From contig JAAXWO010000001.1 of NCBI GenBank assembly GCA_013334965.1, positions 397,797 to 461,796 on the forward strand: DNA of 64,000 nucleotides, read 5' to 3'. The position numbers were made by a program, and so were the translations under genes. Below, one piece after another: positions 21,845-30,700 of this stretch. The notes under the pieces were generated by a model. It was not told the origin of the DNA and did not search any database. It saw only the letters and a program-made list of their open reading frames with translations. Source of the DNA: Chlorobiaceae bacterium (lineage in GTDB: Bacteria > Bacteroidota > Chlorobiia > Chlorobiales > Chlorobiaceae). How positions within the stretch are numbered: position 1 is the first letter of the stretch; the number at the start of each line of letters is the position of its first letter.

Positions 21845-22926
21845 TGATGTCGGACTATCCTGCACGCTACTGGCATTCCACGGGAGACGGTCGCCTGCAA
21901 TGCGACCTGTGTCCGCGGAACTGTATCCTGAGCGAAGGCCAAAGGGGAGTATGCTTCGCCCGGATGAACTCAGGCAACCGCATGCTCCTTACCACCTATG
22001 GAGGCATCTCGTCCGCCTGCGTCGACCCGATCGAGAAAAAACCGCTCAACCACTTCTACCCAGGGACAGGCATCCTCTCAATCGGCACCATCGGCTGCAA
22101 CCTTGCCTGCAGGTTCTGCCAGAACTCCGGTATCAGCAGGGCTCGCGACATGCAATTGCTGCAATCGCAAGCCACCCCAGACATGATCGCCCATGGGGCT
22201 GTGCAGCTCGGATGTATAAGTGTCGCCTTCACGTACAACGACCCCGTTATTTTCGCCGAATACGCTATGGACGCAGCCGATGCGAGCCATGCCCTCGGCC
22301 TCAGGACTGTCGCGGTAACTGCCGGTTATATAAACGCAGCCGCACGGCGCGATTTTTTCAGCCGGATGGACGCTGCGAATATTGACTTGAAGGCATTCAC
22401 GGATGAGTTCTACGTCAAGCTGACCGGCACACACCTTCAGCCGGTGCTCGATACCCTGCGTTACGTGAAGCGCGAAACTGCCGTATGGCTGGAAATCACC
22501 ACCCTGGTGATTCCCGGCTGGAACGATTCCGACGCCGAACTCACCGCATTGGCGGAATGGATATGCCGGGAACTCGGCCCGGACGTTCCCATTCACTTTT
22601 CAGCCTTCACTCCGAGTCACAGGTTGACCGACGTGCCCGCAACCCCGGTCGCAACCCTTTTGCGGGCGAGAGACATAGCGCTTCGCGCAGGGTTGCACTA
22701 CGTCTATACCGGCAACGTCGACCACAGCGACGGAGCCACCACCTTCTGTCCCGCATGCAAAACTCCTCTCATCATGCGCGACTCTTTCCAGATCCGCGAG
22801 TATCGAATCACCATCACCGGGAATTGCTCTCATTGCGGCGCGACGATCGCCGGACGCTTCGACCCGAAACCCGGTGACTTCGGAAACCAAAGGATCCCGA
22901 TCTCCTTCAGGCCAGCCAACTCGTGA
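21841..22926 (+). CDS. AmmeMemoRadiSam system radical SAM enzyme
   Basis: CDLCPRNCILSEGQRGVCFAR; GCNLACRFCQNSGIS radical SAM motif; overlaps the preceding stop by 4 bp. Confidence 0.95.
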   Translation: MMMSDYPARYWHSTGDGRLQCDLCPRNCILSEGQRGVCFARMNSGNRMLLTTYGGISSACVDPIEKKPLNHFYPGTGILSIGTIGCNLACRFCQNSGISRARDMQLLQSQATPDMIAHGAVQLGCISVAFTYNDPVIFAEYAMDAADASHALGLRTVAVTAGYINAAARRDFFSRMDAANIDLKAFTDEFYVKLTGTHLQPVLDTLRYVKRETAVWLEITTLVIPGWNDSDAELTALAEWICRELGPDVPIHFSAFTPSHRLTDVPATPVATLLRARDIALRAGLHYVYTGNVDHSDGATTFCPACKTPLIMRDSFQIREYRITITGNCSHCGATIAGRFDPKPGDFGNQRIPISFRPANS

Positions 22927-23059
22927 AGAGAACTTCGACGAAACAGGGGTGATCAACACGAATTTATGATCTTTTGCAGTGTATTTGGTGAAAAATAATA
23001 CGATTTTATTACATTGTCTTTGCCTCTGGAAGTTATCGCAACCGTTAAATGGAGAGACA

Positions 23060-23686
23060 ATGAAAAAACCACTTCTTCTTGCCTTGCTTTTCGCTGCCTT
23101 TGGCTCAGCTCCGGCATATGCAGGCTACTACATCAGCGGATCCGTCGGAGCCGGCATGCCGGGCGATGTGGAGTATGTAGCCCCGATTCCCGGAGGATAC
23201 GATCTTTTTCAAAAGTTTGATACCGGGTGCACATTCAACGGTGCAGTCGGCTACAACTTCGGAACTTCAAGGGTGGAAGCCGCCGTCGGCTATCAGCAGA
23301 ATGGTTTCAAAAATGGGGTCTATTCGGATGGTACAGTTATCAACAACTCCTGGAACCCGATTCTTAAGCAGTATGTTTCCGATTTCAATCTGTCGGTACT
23401 GACCGTCATGGCTAACGAATACTTTGATCTGACGACGGCATCCGGCATCAAGCCCTACTTCATGGCCGGCGCTGGCCTCGAAAGCTTCGATTCCGGCGAC
23501 GGCTGGATTGACAAGACCTGTTTCGCATTGCAGCTGGGCGCCGGAATCGGTGTAAAAATCGCAAGGAACACAACTTTCGATCTCGGTTACAGGTATATCA
23601 GGCCAGTAGGGATGAAAGACCAGGATAACTGGCAGGTGAACTGGGAAACCCACAACATCCAGGCAGGCGTCCGGTACGAGTTCTGA
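23060..23686 (+). CDS. Outer membrane beta-barrel protein (paralog 1)
   Basis: MKKPLLLALLFAAFGSAPAYAGYYISGSVGAGMPGDVEY...THNIQAGVRYEF. Confidence 0.88.
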   Translation: MKKPLLLALLFAAFGSAPAYAGYYISGSVGAGMPGDVEYVAPIPGGYDLFQKFDTGCTFNGAVGYNFGTSRVEAAVGYQQNGFKNGVYSDGTVINNSWNPILKQYVSDFNLSVLTVMANEYFDLTTASGIKPYFMAGAGLESFDSGDGWIDKTCFALQLGAGIGVKIARNTTFDLGYRYIRPVGMKDQDNWQVNWETHNIQAGVRYEF

Positions 23687-23728
23687 TCCTTTTTATCCGG
23701 CGAACGAGGCTGTCTCAAAGGGCCCACC

Positions 23729-23786
23729 AAAGGAGGGCGGACATTCCTGTCCGCCATTCAGGGCCTGATCTCCGAGGGCTCGCCGA
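23729..23786. repeat. 58-bp direct repeat containing hairpin GGCGGACA-TTCC-TGTCCGCC (copy 1)
   Basis: AAAGGAGGGCGGACATTCCTGTCCGCCATTCAGGGCCTGATCTCCGAGGGCTCGCCGA. Confidence 0.9.
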
Positions 23787-23838
23787 ACGAGTGAAATGGG
23801 TTTGAAAACCCGCCTTCCTATAAACTTCCGCTACCTCA

Positions 23839-23896
23839 AAAGGAGGGCGGACATTCCTGTCCGCCATTAAGGGCTTGCTCTCCGAGTCCTTGCCGA
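23839..23896. repeat. 58-bp direct repeat containing the same hairpin (copy 2)
   Basis: AAAGGAGGGCGGACATTCCTGTCCGCCATTAAGGGCTTGCTCTCCGAGTCCTTGCCGA; 110 bp from copy 1. Confidence 0.9.
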
Positions 23897-24065
23897 TTGA
23901 TGAAAATGCAGCTGATTCAGAAGCAACATTGAAACAGCTTCTTCGTTATAGCCGCATCAAATCTTATGAATACCCGACCGCAGTAGTTCCCTGACCAAAG
24001 ATTACGCCAGAATTGATTACATTAATTTGTGTAGAAGTTATTGTAACCATTAAAAAGGAGATAAA

Positions 24066-24692
24066 ATGAAAAAGACCCTTTTTCTGGCCATGCTGTTTGC
24101 ATGCCTTGGTACAGTTCCGGCATATGCAGGGTACTATGTCAGCGGATCAATTGGCGCAGCCCTTCCTGGCGACGTGGAGTATAAATCACCAACTCCCGCA
24201 GAGGTCGATGCCAATGTGATGTATGACGCCGCGTGCGCATTCAACGGCGCCTTCGGGTACAACTTCGGAAACACCAGGCTGGAAGCCGCCATCGGCTATC
24301 AGCAGAATGGGTTCAACAAGGAGGTCGATTCGGATGGCGCGGTTTTCTTTACGGCGTTTAATCCGGTCACCCAGACGGTTGTTACCGATATTCATCTATC
24401 GTTACTGACGGTTATGGCTAACGGATACTACGATTTCAAAGCCGCATCCGGCGTCAAGCCATACGTCATGGGCGGAGCTGGTGTCGCACATTTCAATTCA
24501 GGCGACGCCTGGGTTGACAGCACCTATTTCGCCTGGCAGCTCGGAGCGGGTATCGGCGTCAAGCTCGCAAAGGATACCACACTTGATCTCGGCTATCGGC
24601 TCATCATGCCCGTAGGCGTTAAAGATCTGGATAACTGGCATGTGAACTGGGAAACCCACAACATCATGGCCGGCGTCAGGTACGAATTCTGA
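24066..24692 (+). CDS. Outer membrane beta-barrel protein (paralog 2)
   Basis: MKKTLFLAMLFACLGTVPAYAGYYVSGSIGAALPGDVEY...THNIMAGVRYEF. Confidence 0.88.
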   Translation: MKKTLFLAMLFACLGTVPAYAGYYVSGSIGAALPGDVEYKSPTPAEVDANVMYDAACAFNGAFGYNFGNTRLEAAIGYQQNGFNKEVDSDGAVFFTAFNPVTQTVVTDIHLSLLTVMANGYYDFKAASGVKPYVMGGAGVAHFNSGDAWVDSTYFAWQLGAGIGVKLAKDTTLDLGYRLIMPVGVKDLDNWHVNWETHNIMAGVRYEF

Positions 24693-24821
24693 AAACTTTC
24701 GACACGGGGAACGCCCGGCAGCAGCCATGCAGGTTCATGACCGTCTGAAGTCCCCGCTGCAGTGCAGTCCGCCAGATGATTCCTGAAAAGATGACATATG
24801 TTAAATTCGGTAAAAAATTTA

Positions 24822-24854
24822 CAAGGGCTACTTGAAAACGTGGCCCTTTTTTTG
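24822..24854 (+). terminator. Intrinsic terminator
   Basis: AAGGGCTACTTGAAAACGTGGCCCTTTTTTT. Confidence 0.7.
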
Positions 24855-25021
24855 TCGCTACTATTGACCCTCTTGAACGTGCAGCAGCACTCAGGCAAGT
24901 TTTATCGCCTCTGCAAAGCCTTGTCACTTCAGGTTGCAGTAGTTGCTGGGTAGAAGACTTCGGAAATGATTACATTAAATGGTACGTGTGTACGTAATTG
25001 TAACCCATAGACGGAGAGAAA

Positions 25022-25588
25022 ATGAAAAAGACCCTTTTTCTGACCCTGTTGTTTGCAGGGCTTTCTTTAACTCCAGCGAATGCAGCTCCCTATGTCAGTG
25101 GCACCATTGGCTATGGTATCTCCGGAGATCTCGTGTATGACAATGGCCTCAGGGAGGGTATGGATAGCGGCGTCGCCCTGAACGGAGCCGTAGGGTACAA
25201 ATTCGGAGAGGTCAGGACTGAAGCAGCCATCGGGTATCAGCAGCACGCTTTTTCTGACGATACGTTTAATGTCAATCCACAGCTGTCTGTCCTCACGGTT
25301 ATGGGCAACGGCTACTACGACTTCGCCGCAGGCTCAGGCGTCAAGCCCTATGTCATGGCTGGCGCAGGTATTGCCAATGTCCATTACAGCAATGATTTCG
25401 TCGACGGAAGTACGAACACCCATTTCGCATGGCAATTAGGGGCGGGAGTCGCCTGTAAAGTTTCCGACAATGTCTTGGTCGACGTAGGGTACCGGTACCT
25501 CAGGCCGACAGGTGTTCACGACAACAGCAACAATGACCTGAGCTGGACAATTCATAACGTCATGGCCGGATTCAGGTACGAATTCTGA
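25022..25588 (+). CDS. Outer membrane beta-barrel protein (paralog 3)
   Basis: MKKTLFLTLLFAGLSLTPANAAPYVSGTIGYGISGDLVY...IHNVMAGFRYEF. Confidence 0.88.
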   Translation: MKKTLFLTLLFAGLSLTPANAAPYVSGTIGYGISGDLVYDNGLREGMDSGVALNGAVGYKFGEVRTEAAIGYQQHAFSDDTFNVNPQLSVLTVMGNGYYDFAAGSGVKPYVMAGAGIANVHYSNDFVDGSTNTHFAWQLGAGVACKVSDNVLVDVGYRYLRPTGVHDNSNNDLSWTIHNVMAGFRYEF

Positions 25589-25610
25589 CAGGTCACTACA
25601 ATCATGCATC

Positions 25611-25643
25611 AAGGCCAGAGGCACATACGCCTCTGGCCTTTTT
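25611..25643 (+). terminator. Intrinsic terminator
   Basis: AAGGCCAGAGGCacatacGCCTCTGGCCTTTTT. Confidence 0.9.
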
Positions 25644-26590
25644 CCATTTATGGGGCGCGGCGGGATGTTAAAGCAAGTTGTACATGTTGTAGAAAACCCT
25701 CTTGCCCTCCCCCCCCCCGAACCTACACGTCAGATATCTACAAGCAGCAGTGCGTAGCTGAGTTTGAGTACTGCTACGCATCCTATCCCGAGCGGGAAGC
25801 AGGGGTTTATGGTCCTGCGGTATGACCCTGGCCCGTAATGTAACGCCGTTTCTCAATAAACCGCACTCGAGGCTTGAACCGTGTTTTTCGGTTAAGTGGT
25901 GCCGATTGGCAGATAACACGGAAATCAATGTCATCAGAAGATTGCACGGCAAGCTGATGGGTTCATTTCCCTCTGTATTCTCACTTATACGCATCGACGA
26001 CAAGCCGTTCACCTATTCTCTCCGACTTTGAATACACTGAACTTCAGGTGCGAAAAGATGCCTTGGTCGAGTTTTTGAAGCTTTGGCATAAGGATTGACG
26101 AAGAGTTTTGTTATGGCGAGATGTAAAAATGTGCTAATATTGTTTGTATTTTAATGTAAAATTCTCGTATTATTGGGAGTTTACAAAAAGATCTTACGAT
26201 ACCGAGTCCCCTACTGTAACCCCTAACAGTTCCTCGGATATGACGATGTTACCTCATAATCAGGTGGTTTGTCCTGAATCTTAAAATCTCACAATGTTAT
26301 CGCTTGTTTGATAATGTGCGTATGAAGGCTATGCATTCTGTATGGTAAAGACTTTGATTGGAATTTGGTGACGCCTGAATTCTAATATGTTTCATAAGCC
26401 AGTAGGATACGTATATGATAAGTTGACGTGTTTTTGATCTCGATATGGTTTAGCTTGTATATCAAATGAATATGTTGGTTGCTTCCCAGAATTCTGTGAT
26501 AGAGCGTTTTGGTTAATAGTTATTGAAAGCGATTATGGGGTTTGGTTGTGCGCGATTATACTCCGAAAGCTTAAGGAGAATACATTACTT

Positions 26591-26992
26591 ATGAGGCGTG
26601 ATCGAATAGTGTTATTGGTAAGTATAATTATGCTTACAGGGACTATGATTGTTTTTCGGGATATGTATAATTTTGCAAAAGATATCCATTATTTGTGGCG
26701 TGGTGAAATATTTACCTATCCAATTCTGTTGCCATTTTACATGGTTTTTATTTGTCTTATCCCTGTTGCTTGTTGTACTGAGAATAATCGCTCAGCTTAT
26801 TTGGCGGTTTTGGTTTGCATTGTTCTTTCTCCCATGGTGCCATCAATTATTTTGATGATGAGTATAAATTACAATCCGATTCTTAATGGTCTGATGAACT
26901 ATATATACATAATCATATTATTTTGTTTGTTTCCGGCAATTCTTGTGATTGTGGCTCGTGCAATTATAATATTATTGTTGCAGAGAATATAG
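26591..26992 (+). CDS. Hypothetical membrane protein (AT-rich region)
   Basis: ORF from MRRDRIVLLVSIIMLTGTMIVF with several hydrophobic segments; no family recognised. Confidence 0.5.
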   Translation: MRRDRIVLLVSIIMLTGTMIVFRDMYNFAKDIHYLWRGEIFTYPILLPFYMVFICLIPVACCTENNRSAYLAVLVCIVLSPMVPSIILMMSINYNPILNGLMNYIYIIILFCLFPAILVIVARAIIILLLQRI

Positions 26993-27201
26993 GTTGTTAT
27001 ATGATATTACGCTGTGATAATATTGTTCTGAATAATAATGATTGGGGGGATTTATATGCCATGGTTTAGAGTCTAAATGGTGGGGCGGATCGTACTCTAT
27101 TATTGACTAGATAGATTCTGTATCAATATGCCGATAACCGCTTGCCGGATCGTTTCGGTATGATGACTTTAATAAAACAACATTATTTAGGTGTGGTTTT
27201 G

Positions 27202-27744
27202 ATGCATAGTAAAAGAAATGTGTTTTTATTTGCGGTAATTGCACTTGGGCTGGTGGTTTATGCGATAGGATATATACCAAGATATCCGATATGGGTTGAT
27301 GACTTTTCATGTATAGGTGATGATGTTTTTTCAAGGATAATTGTAAATGGTCGATATGATCAGCCAAATCCAAGTCTTGGGAGAGGGACTGGTTTTTCTA
27401 TGCTCGACTCTGCTAAAATAAACAGGATGTCAGATTCAGTCTTTGTAGGCCAGCATAGAGATGTCGTTATGCAGACTTTTAATGTATATGGGTGTGGTTG
27501 TGATGTTGTTAAAGGTAAAGATGGTGAAGAGCATTTGATTTGCAAGTTTAAACGTCAGTGGAAGCTGAAAAATATAGGTATGCGTAGTTCAGCTGATATT
27601 ACAGATTTATCAATAATTCCAATAACTGTCATAAGATATGATTTTAAAGCTGATAATGATGGGATTATACGTCATATGAATGTACAGTTAATTAATATGA
27701 CCCAATATAAAATCTCTTCTCAATATCAAAGTATAATTAAATAA
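27202..27744 (+). CDS. Hypothetical membrane-anchored/secreted protein just upstream of the RTX gene
   Basis: MHSKRNVFLFAVIALGLVVYAIGYIPRYPIW N-terminal TM/signal; ends 9 bp before the RTX start. Confidence 0.6.
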   Translation: MHSKRNVFLFAVIALGLVVYAIGYIPRYPIWVDDFSCIGDDVFSRIIVNGRYDQPNPSLGRGTGFSMLDSAKINRMSDSVFVGQHRDVVMQTFNVYGCGCDVVKGKDGEEHLICKFKRQWKLKNIGMRSSADITDLSIIPITVIRYDFKADNDGIIRHMNVQLINMTQYKISSQYQSIIK

Positions 27745-27752
27745 TTACAATT

Positions 27753-30700
27753 ATGTCTGCGCCTACTTCTACATATACCATTCTCGAAGGCTCATGGCCA
27801 GTTCTCGCGGTTGGTAATCACATGTATTGGGTCCTTTATCAGGATGGTACGCCAATAGCAGAACTTCAGGCTATGCCGGTTGATGAAACTGGTAACATTG
27901 TTGATTCTGCATATGGAAAATTACAATTCTTTCAGTATTCATTAGATCCTCAAGCTGCACAGGATTTAGGAATATTGGGGCCGATAGAGCAAGGCTCACT
28001 ATTTAATATGTACGATAATGCCATTGTTGCATACCAGTCAAATTCTTTACAAGATGCTTTGTTACACTGGAATGCTGGAAGTACGAAAATACCATACTTC
28101 AATGGTCTGAACGTTCCTTACTGGTTCTCATACGAGAACTCCAATACTGGGCATAGAGCGTTTGGTGAAGCTATGGGTCTTCCTGTTATTGATTTTGATC
28201 CACATCTTACTCCAGGTTTGGATTCGACGTTGGATCCAAATTGGATACAACATGCGCCAAATAACATTCTCCAATATTATCTAAACAATTGGAGGTTGAC
28301 GGACAATATCATGTATAATTCCGAATATTCGTTATGGAAGGCATATTCCAATGGTTCAATTAGTCTTGATACCTATATGTTTTTCACACAATCGGACTCT
28401 AACTGGATGGTGTCGAGTCAGGATTCATCGGACTACACGTATACTGGATTGAATATGACTCTTGATCCGATCGGGGCCTTCTACGACAGCCAGAGTGCAA
28501 CATACGATAATGCTCTCTCGATTTCCGACAAGACGGGGGTTTTGGTTGACGGGCAGGGGCGGCGGGCTAGTTTGGCTACGCTTCAGGGTTTGGATGTGAA
28601 CCATGATGGGGTTCTTGGTGTGGCGGAGGCATCGGGGTTGAAGTTGCTGACAGACCTGAATGAAAACGGGCATTTTGATGCCGGTGAACTTAATGCGGTG
28701 ACGAGTGCGATCTGGTCGGTGAACTGGAGCAAGCTCACTGGCGGTAATGCGGCGATGGTAGATTATGAGGTGGATGCACCGACGACGGAAAGCGCCTTGC
28801 CGCTTTGGGCAATCAATCGTGGTCAGCCCAGCCAGATTGATCAGAGGCTGGCCGTTCCTGATAGTAATTACCGGACATTGCGTGATACGGACAACATTTA
28901 TGTGGTTGCTGGTAGTTATTTCATTTTCTGGACACCGGATCAGATAAAGATCAACAACTCCACCCGTAATACACTGATCGGCACGGATGGTAACGACAGC
29001 TTTGATGCTGGTTATTATAGTGCATATCAAAAGTTGTTTACGACCCCGTTGACGAATTTCCTCGGCGGTGGTGGAGATGACCAGGTTGGGGGATCCAGTG
29101 GTAATGACAGCATCTGGGGTGGCACCGGAAACGATACCCTTTTTGGCTATGCTGGCGACGATAAGCTGTATGGTGAGGATGGTGCTGATACGGTTCTGGG
29201 TCAGGACGGAAACGACTATCTGGATGGCGGCTCAGGTGATGACCGTCTGTTTGGCTATGTGGGCAACGATATTCTCAATGGTGGTGAGGGTAACGACTTG
29301 CTGATGGGCTTTACGCCGTCGAACGATGCCAAGCAGACATTGAATCTTGGTGAAGCGGACGACGATTCTCTTTATGGTGCATCTGGCGATGATACTCTGG
29401 ATGGCGGTCTCGGAAACGATTATCTGGATGGCGGTACAGAAAACGACATTCTGTTTGGGGGGCAGGGTGATGACCGGCTCTTTGGCGGCGACGGAGCTGA
29501 TGAACTGCAGGGGAATGAAGGCAATGACCAGCTTGTCGGTGGTGCGGGCGACGATAAACTTTTCGGGCAGGTGGGCAACGACATTCTCTGGGGCGGTGAT
29601 GGCAGCGATATTATTGTAGGCTTTACGGCCTCTAACGAAGCCAAGCAGACGCTCAACGTCGGCGAGACGGACGACGACGTCCTGTATGGTGAAGCGGGTA
29701 ACGACAACCTTTTTGGCGGGTTGGGCAATGATTATCTGGATGGTGGGATCGATAACGATCTTTTGATCGGTTTCGAGGGAACCGACTCCCTTTTTGGGGG
29801 TGATGGCGCCGATGAACTGCAGGGTAACGAAGGCAACGACCAGCTTGTCGGCGGGGCTGGTGACGATAAGCTTTTCGGTCAGGTCGGTAATGATCGGCTC
29901 TGGGGTGGTGACGGCAATGATCTGCTGATGGGATTTACCGGAACCAACGAAGCGAAACAGACATTGAACTCCGGTGAAACTGATGATGATACCCTGAGTG
30001 GCGGAGCGGGGAGTGACATTCTGATCGGAGGACTGGGAAGTGATCTGCTTTACGGAGGTGATGGGCGCGACGAGCTGCAGGGCGGTGTCGGTAATGATAT
30101 CCTGTATGGCGATACTGGCAACGATAATCTCTTTGGGCAGGTAGGGGATGACATCCTGTATGGTGGTGAGGGCGATGACCTGCTCGTTGGTTTCACGGCG
30201 AGCAATGAAGACAAGCAGTCACTGATTTCGGGAGAAACTGACAATGATTATCTCTATGGAGGTTCCGGTCATGATACGCTCATCGGCGGCGCAGGTGACG
30301 ACTATCTTGATGGGGGAGCAGGCGCCGACGTCATGGTGGGCGGAACAGGAAATGATACCTATATCGTCAATAGTGTCAACGATACCATTTATGAAGTCGC
30401 TGGTGAAGGTTACGATACCGTCATCACGAACAAAAACTACCTGTTGAATGCCAATATTGAAGAGCTGAGACTGCTTGAGGGGACCGTCATCAACGCTACG
30501 GGCAATGCGCTCGACAACCTGATCGTCGGTAACAGCTCGGACAACATCCTCGATGGAGTGACGGGTGCCGATACCATGATCGGTGGTCAGGGAAACGACA
30601 TATACTATGTTGATAATACCGGTGATGTAGTGACTGAGATAGCCGGCGAAGGCACCGATACCGTCCAGAGCAGCATCAGTTTTCAGCTGGGCAGCAATGT

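Noticed and set aside
25709-25718. C10 homopolymer as a phase-variation switch
   Set aside because: It is not within or just upstream of a supported ORF, so no switching target is evident.
25822-26031. 69-aa ORF in the gap after the third barrel gene
   Set aside because: No recognisable family, no convincing RBS, and it lies in an apparently non-coding region.
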